From assembly GCA_020630355.1 (NCBI GenBank), contig JAHDBO010000135.1, positions 1 to 5,942 of the forward strand: DNA of 5,942 nt. The letters are read 5' to 3'. The notes under the pieces are model-generated. The model had not been told where the DNA came from. It saw only the letters and a list, made by a program, of their open reading frames with translations, and ran no database searches. Positions 1-5,942 of the stretch are shown piece by piece; position 1 is the stretch's first letter, and every line of letters starts with the position of its first letter. The DNA comes from Saprospiraceae bacterium (GTDB lineage Bacteria > Bacteroidota > Bacteroidia > Chitinophagales > Saprospiraceae). The translations under genes and the position numbers were made by a program.

Positions 1-129
1 AATAGAGTAATTGCTTTGGTTTTTATCTTTTAGAATGACCAAGTATCGCAACGACTTTGCTTGCGCAAAAAGGAAAACAGGCAGAAAGCTTATCGAAACG
101 ATACAAAACAATCGGAGCATAAACGGCAT
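1..129 (-). CDS. Partial secreted protein, N-terminus of a probable S8 (subtilisin-like) peptidase
   Basis: This minus-strand reading frame is open from an ATG to the left edge, so only about 40 residues are present and the gene continues outside the window. Two in-frame ATGs are possible, at 129-127 (MPFMLRLF...) and at 120-118 (MLRLF...). A TAA lies directly before the first, so the protein cannot start further upstream. The N-terminus is a classical Sec signal peptide: one arginine, a hydrophobic run (LFCIVSISFLPVFLF), then AQA, a plausible cleavage site. The mature start, RYLVILKDKNQSNYSI, resembles the Y-x-V-x-x-x-D-K...YSI opening that I know from Bacteroidota secreted S8 serine peptidases. 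The catalytic Asp/His/Ser region is not in view, so the family call is by resemblance only. The coding frame and signal peptide are well supported; the peptidase identity is moderate. It is transcribed divergently from lepA. Confidence 0.62.
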   Translation of the reverse strand, partial: MPFMLRLFCIVSISFLPVFLFAQAKSLRYLVILKDKNQSNYSI

Positions 130-148
130 TTAATCATAGAAACGAATG

Positions 149-156
149 TAAAGATA
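149..156 (-). promoter_or_regulatory. Possible -7 element for the divergent secreted-protein gene
   Basis: Read on the minus strand this is TATCTTTA, seven of eight positions of the Bacteroidota TAnnTTTG -7 consensus. It lies about 20-30 bp upstream of the two candidate start codons. No convincing TTG -33 element is visible at the expected distance, so this is a weak call based on position and partial match. Confidence 0.25.
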
Positions 157-222
157 ATCGGGTTGTAAAGAAGTATTTTTTATCTAGAATAATTTTAAAC
201 AGAATATCAGGATTTGATTGTG

Positions 223-230
223 TAAATTTG
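223..230 (+). promoter_or_regulatory. Probable -7 promoter element of lepA
   Basis: TAAATTTG matches all fixed positions of the Bacteroidota primary sigma -7 consensus TAnnTTTG. It would place the transcription start near 237, giving a leader of about 60 nt before the lepA ATG. No clear TTG -33 element is seen about 20 bp upstream, so the promoter rests mainly on the -7 match and its location in the divergent intergenic region. Confidence 0.5.
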
Positions 231-296
231 CATGCCGATATTAGAGGTATCAAATTAGATGTCTACTAAGAAACCCAGAGATTATAACAATAGAAG

Positions 297-2087
297 ATGG
301 ATAAGATTAGGAATTTTTGTGTTATTGCGCATATCGACCATGGTAAAAGTACCTTGTCGGATAGACTTTTAGAATATACTCAAACCATTGCCGAAAGGGA
401 TATGACCAATCAGGCATTGGATGATATGGATATTGAAAGAGAAAGAGGCATCACGATTAAGAGCCACGCAATACAGATGTATTATAAGCGGGACAAAAAA
501 GAGGTGTACACCTTCAATATGATTGATACGCCCGGCCACGTGGATTTTTCCTATGAGGTATCCCGTTCCATTGCAGCTTGTGAAGGGGCGCTTTTACTGG
601 TAGATGCAACACAAGGTATCCAAGCACAAACCATTTCTAACCTATATCTGGCGATTGAGAACGACTTAGAAATCATTCCAATCTTGAATAAGATTGATAT
701 GGATTCTGCTATGATAGAAGAGGTAGAAGACCAAGTGATAGAATTGATTGGTTGTGACCGTTCGGAAATATTGCATGCCAGTGGAAAAACAGGGCAGGGC
801 GTGCCCGAAATACTAGAAGCCGTAGTGGAGCGCATCCCTGCTCCTAAAGGCGACCCAGAAGCACCGCTCGAAGCTCTGATTTTTGATTCAGTTTTCAACT
901 CTTACAGAGGGGTCATTACTTATTTTAGAATTTATAATGGTTCTCTAAGAAAAGGGGAGCAAATTCGTTTCTTCAACACAGGTAAAAACTATAAAGCAGA
1001 TGAGATTGGTGTCCTCCAGTTGGACATGGTCGAAAAAGATGCTTTAAGCGCAGGGAATGTAGGTTATATTGTGACTGGCATCAAGGCCTCTAACGAAGTA
1101 AAAGTAGGGGATACCATTACTAGTGATGAAAATCCCTGTACCGAAGCTATCCAAGGGTTCGAGGATGTCAAGCCAATGGTTTTTGCAGGTATCTTCCCGA
1201 TAGACAATGATGACTATGAAGACTTGAGAGATAGTCTTGAAAAACTACAGCTCAATGATGCTTCCTTGGTTTTCGAGCCTGAGACTTCGATTGCGCTTGG
1301 TTTTGGTTTCCGCTGTGGTTTCCTAGGGATGTTGCACTTGGAAATTGTACAAGAACGCTTGTCGAGAGAATACGATATGGACGTGATTACGACCGTTCCT
1401 AACGTGTCTTATTTTGCCACTTTGAAAAACGGTACTCGCTTTGTCGTCAATACACCAACAGACTTGCCGACGCCCGAAGTCACCGACTTTGTAGAAGAGC
1501 CATTTATCGAAGCTCAAATCATTACCAAGCCAGAGTATATTGGGGTAATCATGAACCTCTGTATTGAGAAGAGAGGTTTCATGACCAAGCAGCATTATAT
1601 TACAGAGAATAGGGTAGAGATGACTTTCGAGCTGCCATTGGCAGAGATTGTATTCGATTTTTATGATAGATTGAAATCTATCTCTCGGGGCTATGCTTCT
1701 TTTGATTATGCGCCATTGGATTACCGCCCGTCCAGTTTAGTGAAAATGGACATAAAACTAAATGGGGATAATGTGGATGCTTTATCTGCTCTGATACACA
1801 AGGATAAGGCCCATTATTTTGGCCGTAAAATATGTAAAAAATTAAGGGAATTATTACCTCGGCAACAGTTTATGATTGCAATTCAAGCAGCGGTTGGAGC
1901 GAAGATTATTGCGAGGGAGACCATTTCTGCGCTCCGTAAAGATGTAACCGCAAAATGTTACGGTGGTGATATTACCCGTAAGCGGAAGCTCTTGGAGAAA
2001 CAAAAGAAAGGAAAGAAAAAGATGCGGCAGATTGGAAATGTAGAAGTCCCACAAAAGGCATTTTTAGCGGTATTGAAGCTGGATTAA
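297..2087 (+). CDS. lepA: Elongation factor 4 (LepA), ribosome-associated translational GTPase
   Basis: LepA/EF4 is a cytoplasmic GTPase of the EF-G-like family that binds the ribosome. Proposed roles are back-translocation, rescue of stalled ribosomes under stress, and 30S biogenesis or initiation. The product is 596 residues, the normal family length, and looks intact. GTPase motifs are all visible: G1 AHIDHGKST (11-19), G2 within RERGITI (48-54), G3 DTPGH (77-81, with the conserved catalytic-type His81), G4 NKID (131-134) and G5 SGK (162-164). Beta-barrel and EF-G III/V-like domains follow. The LepA-specific C-terminal domain ends with GGDITRKRKLLEKQKKGKKK and GNVEVPQKAFLAVLK, which separates it from EF-G, TypA and RF3. 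The start is set by an in-frame TAG two codons upstream (291-293) and by agreement with the family N-terminus. No Shine-Dalgarno sequence is present; the leader is A-rich, as is common in Bacteroidota. It appears monocistronic, with its own promoter and terminator. Confidence 0.98.
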   Translation: MDKIRNFCVIAHIDHGKSTLSDRLLEYTQTIAERDMTNQALDDMDIERERGITIKSHAIQMYYKRDKKEVYTFNMIDTPGHVDFSYEVSRSIAACEGALLLVDATQGIQAQTISNLYLAIENDLEIIPILNKIDMDSAMIEEVEDQVIELIGCDRSEILHASGKTGQGVPEILEAVVERIPAPKGDPEAPLEALIFDSVFNSYRGVITYFRIYNGSLRKGEQIRFFNTGKNYKADEIGVLQLDMVEKDALSAGNVGYIVTGIKASNEVKVGDTITSDENPCTEAIQGFEDVKPMVFAGIFPIDNDDYEDLRDSLEKLQLNDASLVFEPETSIALGFGFRCGFLGMLHLEIVQERLSREYDMDVITTVPNVSYFATLKNGTRFVVNTPTDLPTPEVTDFVEEPFIEAQIITKPEYIGVIMNLCIEKRGFMTKQHYITENRVEMTFELPLAEIVFDFYDRLKSISRGYASFDYAPLDYRPSSLVKMDIKLNGDNVDALSALIHKDKAHYFGRKICKKLRELLPRQQFMIAIQAAVGAKIIARETISALRKDVTAKCYGGDITRKRKLLEKQKKGKKKMRQIGNVEVPQKAFLAVLKLD

Positions 2088-2113
2088 GCAGCATCTGTAT
2101 GGATTCGGGAATC

Positions 2114-2157
2114 AATAAGGATAGTGGCATGTTTTGTGTCACTATCCTTATTATTTT
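2114..2157 (+). terminator. Intrinsic terminator after lepA
   Basis: A perfect 13-bp stem pairs 2114-2126 with 2140-2152. It can be extended by four more pairs, two of them G-U, to a five-base GTTTT loop at 2131-2135. It begins 26 bp after the lepA stop. The T-rich tail (TTATTTT) is interrupted by one A and short, but the long stem right after a stop codon and before a new unit makes termination likely. The near-perfect palindrome could work in both directions. Confidence 0.75.
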
Positions 2158-2164
2158 GGCTAAA

Positions 2165-2191
2165 TTGGTAAAACAATAAATCCTATTTTTA
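2165..2191 (+). promoter_or_regulatory. Possible promoter of the DUF1800-DUF1501 unit
   Basis: TATTTTTA at 2184-2191 matches seven of eight positions of the TAnnTTTG -7 consensus, and a TTG lies at 2165-2167 with 16 bp between them, slightly short of the usual spacing. The implied start near 2198 leaves a leader of about 60 nt. A competing seven-of-eight match, TTATTTTG, overlaps the lepA terminator tail at 2151-2158. A promoter is expected in this 169-bp gap because a terminator precedes it, but the exact element is uncertain. Confidence 0.35.
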
Positions 2192-2256
2192 CAAAGTTCT
2201 AAAAGAACATTAAACCTTTATCCAAATAATCGGTCTGATAAGCAAACCCTTCATAC

Positions 2257-3891
2257 ATGATAGATTCACCTTTAGCAGTAAAGAAATTAACGAGACTAGC
2301 CTCCAATTTCAATCTAGATACCTATTCTGGAGAATGGAATTATGAAAAAGCGGCGCATCTGCTACGTCGCACTATGTTTGGGGCCAGCCACGACCAAATC
2401 AAAGAGGCCGTTGCGGCTGGTATGGAAGCAACAGTTGATTTATTGTTGACGGTATCGGATGCGCCGCCGCCGCCCATTTACTACGATTATGACCAAGACC
2501 CTAATGCCGGGCTTGGAGAGACTTGGGTCAATGCACCATGGATGGAGTTGGATGGAATAGTAAATGCAAGGAGGCGTTCCTTATATGCCTGGGTTTTTGG
2601 TACAATGTATACCGAAGATGTTTCCATTACCGAGAAAATGACATTATTTTGGCACAACCACTTTGTCACTCAGCTCCAGACCGTAGATGATGTGGTATTT
2701 ATGTATAAATACGTCGATTTGCTCAGAAGCAGCGCCCTTGGGAACTTTAAGCAATTGACAAAAGATATTACGGTTGACCCAGCCATGCTCCGCTATTTGA
2801 ACGGAAATCAAAATACGGCCGCCAATCCCAATGAAAATTATGCTCGGGAACTATTAGAACTATTTACGATTGGAAAAGGACCAAGTGCAGGTTCAGGGGA
2901 TTATACGACTTTCACGGAACATGATGTAGCAGAAATAGCAAAAATATTGACGGGTTGGAGGGATTTTGGTTTTTATCATTTAGATGAAAATAACCCACCT
3001 AGGAGCGAGTACCGCAGCCCTAGACATGACAAATCCACAAAACAACTATCTCATCGTTTTGGCAATCGGGTCATTGAGAATATGGAAGACCAAGAATATG
3101 CTCATCTGATAGATGTCATATTTGAGCAAGAAGAGGTCTCAAAATTCCTTTGCAGGAAATTGTATCGTTGGTTTGTTTATCACGACATATCTGAGGAGGA
3201 AGAAACAAATGTAATCGCTCCGATGGCGGAGGTATTGCGAAATAACGATTATAATCTTACACCAGCCTTGCGCCAACTCTTTACAAGCGAACATTTTTAC
3301 CATGATGACAATATTGGCTGCATCATTAAAAATCCAATTGACTATTTAATGGATACTTTCAAGAAATTGGAAGTACCCATCCCGGGCGATTTGCTCAAAA
3401 ACTATGAGGTCTGGTTGCAGATTGCTTATTTACTGGAACCGCTTCAAATGGTCTATCTCAATCCGCCAAATGTAGCAGGCTGGAAAGCTTTTTACCAAGA
3501 ACCACAATATTATAGAACTTGGATCAATTCTGTGACATTACCTTTCCGTACCCAAGTGACAGACTTTATGACTTTTGTCGGTTTTGAGGCAGCAGGTGAA
3601 AGGATCATCATCAATGTCTTGAAAATTGTCGAAGCATTGGATGACCCTTATGATCCCAACAACATGATAGATGAGTTGGCTCAAATCTTACTACCAAGAC
3701 CTTTAGTAGAATCCCAAAGAACCTATTTGAAAGAGATAATAATACCAGGACTCCCTGATTTTGAATGGACCGTGGAGTACAGTGATTTTAGAAGCGATCC
3801 TAATAATGAGGATAAGCGAAACGCTATTGATACAAAATTGAAGGCATTGTTCAGAGCTATGATGAATATGCCTGAAGTTTACTTGTCCTAA
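2257..3891 (+). CDS. DUF1800 family protein, function unknown
   Basis: This 544-residue protein belongs to the DUF1800 family, whose biochemical role is not established. Signature segments occur in the usual order: AAHLLRRTMFGAS (32-44), KMTLFWHNHF (127-136), DPAMLRYLNGNQN (174-186), NPNENYARELLELFTIG (190-206), EHDVAEIAKILTGW (221-234), LCRKLYRWFVY (298-308) and LNPPNVAGWK (401-410), followed by a helical tail. A short proline run sits at 70-73. The protein looks complete. No signal peptide, transmembrane segment or T9SS domain is visible. In-frame stops at 2227, 2236 and 2239 rule out a hidden N-terminal extension, so ATG 2257 is the first possible start. There is no Shine-Dalgarno sequence. 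The gene sits 31 bp before a DUF1501 gene, a pairing seen repeatedly in bacteria, which suggests a joint function and cotranscription. The family call is secure; any enzymatic role is unknown. Confidence 0.9.
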   Translation: MIDSPLAVKKLTRLASNFNLDTYSGEWNYEKAAHLLRRTMFGASHDQIKEAVAAGMEATVDLLLTVSDAPPPPIYYDYDQDPNAGLGETWVNAPWMELDGIVNARRRSLYAWVFGTMYTEDVSITEKMTLFWHNHFVTQLQTVDDVVFMYKYVDLLRSSALGNFKQLTKDITVDPAMLRYLNGNQNTAANPNENYARELLELFTIGKGPSAGSGDYTTFTEHDVAEIAKILTGWRDFGFYHLDENNPPRSEYRSPRHDKSTKQLSHRFGNRVIENMEDQEYAHLIDVIFEQEEVSKFLCRKLYRWFVYHDISEEEETNVIAPMAEVLRNNDYNLTPALRQLFTSEHFYHDDNIGCIIKNPIDYLMDTFKKLEVPIPGDLLKNYEVWLQIAYLLEPLQMVYLNPPNVAGWKAFYQEPQYYRTWINSVTLPFRTQVTDFMTFVGFEAAGERIIINVLKIVEALDDPYDPNNMIDELAQILLPRPLVESQRTYLKEIIIPGLPDFEWTVEYSDFRSDPNNEDKRNAIDTKLKALFRAMMNMPEVYLS

Positions 3892-3922
3892 CCCCATTAT
3901 CAACAATTGAAAATAAAGAAAA

Positions 3923-5476
3923 ATGAATAGGAGATCCTTTCTGAAAAACGGTTCTATTTTGTCCCTGCCAATGATGATTAATGGCTGGTCTTTATCGGCT
4001 CTAGCCAAACCAATGGCTTTTCAGTCTTTCAGTGATGAGACGGACAAAGTATTGGTACTGATTCAACTTAATGGTGGCAATGACGGATTGAATACACTCT
4101 TGCCCATTGATCGTTATGATATACTAGCTAATTTAAGGTCGAATGTAATTGTCCCTGAAAATTCCATCATAGCTCTAAGCGACAAACTAGGACTGCACCC
4201 AAGCATGACAGGTGTTAAAAGTATTTTTGATCAAGGAAAAATGGCAGCTGTTCAAAGCGTGGGTTATCCAAATCAAAACCGCTCCCACTTCCGTTCTACG
4301 GATATTTGGACTACGGGTTCTGCTTCAAATGAATTTCTGACCACTGGCTGGCTAGGTCGATATATGGACAATAAATATCCAGATTATCCAGAAGGTTATC
4401 CCAATGAGGAAGAACCAGACCCTTTTGCTTTGACCATTGGTTCATTGGTGTCGGATACCTGCCAAGGCATTGTCAACAATTTTAGTATGGCGGTCAATGA
4501 CCCTTATGCAGCAACCAAAGTGCCTGCCGGGATTTTAACGGATGCCCCTGACAATCCCTATGGCACAGAGTTGACCTTTTTAAGAGAGACCATAGAGCAG
4601 ACCAATGCTTATGCAGATACCGTTCAAAATGCGGCCAACAACGGCGCCAACATATCGACCTTATATGCTGACGGTAATTCCTTGGCACAACAATTGAAAA
4701 CAGTTGCTTTATTATTGTCAGGCGGACTTCAAACCAAGATTTTTGTTGTTAATTTGGGTGGCTTCGATACACATGCCAATCAAGTGGAAGGTACAAATAC
4801 GACCGAAGGCGACCATGCAAGTTTGTTGTATCGTTTGTCAGAGGCAGTAACAGCATTTCAAGATGATTTGCAGAAATTGGGTATAGAAGAACGCGTACTT
4901 ACCGTGACCTTCTCTGAATTTGGTCGAAGGATTCGTTCAAATGCAGCTAACGGAACAGACCATGGAGACGCAGCACCTTTATTCTTATTTGGTTCTTGTG
5001 TGAAAGGCGGTATTCTAGGGGACAATCCTATTATAGATCCACAAGTAGGGCAAGAGGAAGGTGTTGCGATGCAGTACGATTTCCGCTCGGTTTATGGGAC
5101 AATACTAGTTGATTGGTTTAAGGTAGAAGAACAAGAGGTGAGAGATTTGCTATATGAGGATTTTCAATTGCTCCCCTTGCTCGGCAGCTGCGGCAATAGC
5201 ACGCCCACCCGTGATTACGAAGGGGAAATTGTTTTCAATGCCTATCCAAGCCCCTTCACGAATTATGTCAATATTGATTTAGAAACGGACAACGAATTTG
5301 TCAGAATCAGCCTATTTGATTCGATTGGGCATGAGGTAAGGGTTTTTTCCAATAAAAAATTCTCTGCTGGACAGCACAGTATCCAATTATCCACCCACGA
5401 TTTAGCTGTTGGCAATTATTTCCTTAGAATCCAGATGGGGGCAAAAGTGAAAACGACCAAGTTGATTAAAGCATGA
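3923..5476 (+). CDS. DUF1501 family protein with Tat-like signal and T9SS type A sorting domain
   Basis: The 517-residue product has three parts. (1) Residues 2-8, NRRSFLK, fit the twin-arginine motif, followed by a modest hydrophobic stretch and an ALA site near 26-28, so export with cleavage before Lys29 is likely. (2) Residues about 42-415 are the DUF1501 domain, which is related to the alkaline phosphatase/sulfatase fold: LNGGNDGLN (49-57), LHPSM (91-95), RSHFRSTDIW (120-129), GGFDTHANQ (279-287), SEFGRR (331-336) and TDHGDAAPLFLFG (345-357). Asp54, Asp282, His284, Asp346 and His347 are candidate metal ligands by analogy; this is inference. (3) Residues about 435-517 form a T9SS type A sorting domain (YPSPFTNYVNIDL, ISLFDSIGHEV, LAVGNYFLRIQ, ending KTTKLIKA). 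It should direct secretion across the outer membrane or anchoring at the surface. ATG 3923 starts 31 bp after the DUF1800 stop, with an A-rich leader, so the two are probably one operon. The substrate is unknown. Confidence 0.92.
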   Translation: MNRRSFLKNGSILSLPMMINGWSLSALAKPMAFQSFSDETDKVLVLIQLNGGNDGLNTLLPIDRYDILANLRSNVIVPENSIIALSDKLGLHPSMTGVKSIFDQGKMAAVQSVGYPNQNRSHFRSTDIWTTGSASNEFLTTGWLGRYMDNKYPDYPEGYPNEEEPDPFALTIGSLVSDTCQGIVNNFSMAVNDPYAATKVPAGILTDAPDNPYGTELTFLRETIEQTNAYADTVQNAANNGANISTLYADGNSLAQQLKTVALLLSGGLQTKIFVVNLGGFDTHANQVEGTNTTEGDHASLLYRLSEAVTAFQDDLQKLGIEERVLTVTFSEFGRRIRSNAANGTDHGDAAPLFLFGSCVKGGILGDNPIIDPQVGQEEGVAMQYDFRSVYGTILVDWFKVEEQEVRDLLYEDFQLLPLLGSCGNSTPTRDYEGEIVFNAYPSPFTNYVNIDLETDNEFVRISLFDSIGHEVRVFSNKKFSAGQHSIQLSTHDLAVGNYFLRIQMGAKVKTTKLIKA

Positions 5477-5593
5477 TTTTGTATACTAGAACATAAAATT
5501 CTCGTTTTCAAAAACTTATATTTAAGGGGAACTTTAAGAGTGATTTTGGTGGTTATATAAATGAAAATTATTTATTTTTTTTCTTGCAAAAGG
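5477..5593. other. AT-rich intergenic spacer, no gene seen
   Basis: This spacer separates the DUF1501 gene from the tRNA promoter. It is AT-rich, contains only very short reading frames, and has a T-run at 5575-5582. I see no convincing GC-containing hairpin, so the end of the DUF1800-DUF1501 transcript is not defined by sequence. Confidence 0.5.
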
Positions 5594-5624
5594 TTGTAGG
5601 ATTCCAAAAAATGAATCATATTTG
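5594..5624 (+). promoter_or_regulatory. Promoter of the tRNA-Ser/tRNA-Pro unit
   Basis: A TTG at 5594-5596 (-33 element) is separated by 20 bp from CATATTTG at 5617-5624, which matches seven of eight positions of the Bacteroidota -7 consensus TAnnTTTG. The spacing fits the known bipartite promoter. The predicted start near 5631 lies only about 5 nt before the tRNA-Ser 5' end, as expected for a stable-RNA promoter. Confidence 0.55.
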
Positions 5625-5635
5625 CGTCCCGTTAA

Positions 5636-5724
5636 GGTGGAGTGGGTGAGTGGCTGAAACCACCGGTTTGCTAAATCGACGTACGGTAACCTCCGTACCG
5701 CGGGTTCGAATCCCGCCTCCACCG
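5636..5724 (+). tRNA. tRNA-Ser(GCU)
   Basis: An 89-nt class II tRNA folds fully by eye. The acceptor stem GGTGGAG (5636-5642) pairs with CTCCACC (5717-5723), and the discriminator is G5724. The D stem has 3 bp (5645-5647 with 5659-5661). The anticodon loop TTGCTAA (5668-5674) gives anticodon GCU, reading AGC/AGU serine codons. A long variable arm, GTACGG/CCGTAC (5681-5686 with 5693-5698), is typical of serine tRNAs. The T arm is GCGGG-TTCGAAT-CCCGC (5700-5716). The first anticodon-stem pair is a C5663-A5679 mismatch; the rest pairs with one G-U. The CCA end is not encoded. Confidence 0.96.
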
Positions 5725-5766
5725 CAGCAGATTCTCTAAGGAGATGCTCATATAAAAAAACGCCAT

Positions 5767-5841
5767 CGGGGCGTAGCGCAGTCCGGTTAGCGCACCTGTT
5801 TTGGGAACAGGGGGTCGCAGGTTCGAATCCTGCCGCCCCGA
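5767..5841 (+). tRNA. tRNA-Pro(UGG)
   Basis: A 75-nt class I tRNA. The acceptor stem CGGGGCG (5767-5773) pairs with CGCCCCG (5834-5840), with C at position 1 as usual for proline tRNAs and discriminator A5841. The D stem GCGC pairs with GCGC (5776-5779 with 5790-5793). The anticodon stem CCTGT/ACAGG encloses the loop TTTGGGA (5800-5806), giving anticodon UGG with G37. The T arm is GCAGG-TTCGAAT-CCTGC (5817-5833). No CCA is encoded. It lies 42 nt after tRNA-Ser and ends 12 nt before a terminator, so the two are probably one transcript. UGG can read all four proline codons by wobble. Confidence 0.97.
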
Positions 5842-5853
5842 CTTGATTATCAA

Positions 5854-5887
5854 GGAGTTACGAATCACTTTCGTAGCTCCTTTTTTT
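5854..5887 (+). terminator. Intrinsic terminator of the tRNA unit
   Basis: A 10-bp stem pairs GGAGTTACGA (5854-5863) with TCGTAGCTCC (5871-5880), with one internal G-U pair and a 7-nt loop, followed directly by seven T residues (5881-5887). It begins 12 nt after the 3' end of tRNA-Pro. This is a textbook Rho-independent terminator. Confidence 0.9.
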
Positions 5888-5908
5888 ATTTGCAAGCCAT
5901 TTGCAAGC
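5888..5908. repeat. Tandem 10-bp direct repeat downstream of the tRNA terminator
   Basis: ATTTGCAAGC occurs at 5888-5897 and again at 5899-5908, separated by a single C, giving an 11-bp period close to one helical turn. It follows the T-run of the terminator. The arrangement could be a protein-binding site, a remnant of an integration event next to a tRNA, or chance. No gene is visible in the remaining bases up to 5942. Confidence 0.45.
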
Positions 5909-5942
5909 AAAGACTCTTTCTCTTCAACATATCTTAGTTTTT

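Noticed and set aside
259..372. Plus-strand 37-codon frame starting MSTKKPRDYNNRRW and overlapping the lepA start in another frame
   Set aside because: Most of its length lies inside lepA, it resembles no family I know, and no ribosome binding site or conserved feature supports it. It is probably chance.
551..2054. Minus-strand frames within lepA (551-898, 1323-1595, 1854-2054)
   Set aside because: They lie opposite a highly conserved gene, have low-complexity or unrecognisable products, and show no promoter or start context.
2487..4688. Minus-strand frames within the DUF1800 and DUF1501 genes (2487-2669, 3703-4008, 4494-4688)
   Set aside because: They are shadows of well-supported plus-strand genes, and their products show no domain. 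The one at 3703-4008 merely spans the 31-bp gap.
5557..5582. Possible terminator after the DUF1501 gene: ATAAAT/ATTTAT stem followed by a T-run
   Set aside because: The stem has only six A-T pairs, no G-C pair and a 7-nt loop. In such AT-rich DNA it is likely to arise by chance.
5728..5750. Weak stem-loop between the two tRNAs (TCTC-TAAG-GAGA with outer GCA/TGC)
   Set aside because: It needs a three-base bulge and has no T-tract, so it is not a terminator. At most it is a processing spacer.
5534..5910. Two minus-strand reading frames across the tRNA genes, with stretches such as RQDSNLRP and RRDSNPRYGG
   Set aside because: These peptide strings are the familiar artefact of translating tRNA genes in antisense. 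The frames run through both tRNAs and the terminator, and one needs a non-ATG start.
1..5942. Search for CRISPR arrays, insertion sequences, prophage or toxin-antitoxin genes
   Set aside because: I saw no regularly spaced repeats, transposase or integrase motifs, terminal inverted repeats or small paired genes in the window.

Overview
The window looks like chromosomal DNA from a member of the Bacteroidota, probably near the Saprospiria/Lewinella-type groups, although the genus cannot be fixed from the sequence. Four things support this. A protein carries a C-terminal type IX secretion (T9SS type A) sorting domain. Promoter-like sequences resemble the Bacteroidota TAnnTTTG -7 element. The genes lack Shine-Dalgarno sequences and have A-rich leaders. 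The neighbouring DUF1800/DUF1501 gene pair and the two tRNAs, which lack an encoded CCA end, also fit.

Layout from left to right. (1) Positions 1-129, minus strand: the cut-off 5' end of a divergent gene for a secreted protein. Its signal peptide and first mature residues resemble Bacteroidota S8 (subtilisin-like) peptidases. (2) Positions 130-296: a divergent intergenic region with a good -7 match for the rightward gene. (3) Positions 297-2087, plus strand: complete lepA, encoding the ribosome-associated GTPase elongation factor 4, followed by a long hairpin terminator. (4) Positions 2257-5476, plus strand: a two-gene unit, a DUF1800 protein followed 31 bp later by a DUF1501 protein with a twin-arginine-like signal at the N-terminus and a T9SS sorting domain at the C-terminus. 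(5) Positions 5594-5887, plus strand: a small tRNA unit with its own bipartite promoter, tRNA-Ser(GCU), tRNA-Pro(UGG) and a strong intrinsic terminator. (6) A 55-bp tail containing a 10-bp tandem direct repeat and no gene.

The lepA and tRNA parts are ordinary housekeeping. The least understood part is the DUF1800-DUF1501 pair. These families are widely found side by side but, as far as I know, have no established biochemical function. Here the DUF1501 protein appears to be exported and routed to the cell surface, while its partner has no visible export signal. The two probably act together, but where and on what substrate cannot be read from this window. No CRISPR array, insertion sequence, prophage gene or defence system is visible.
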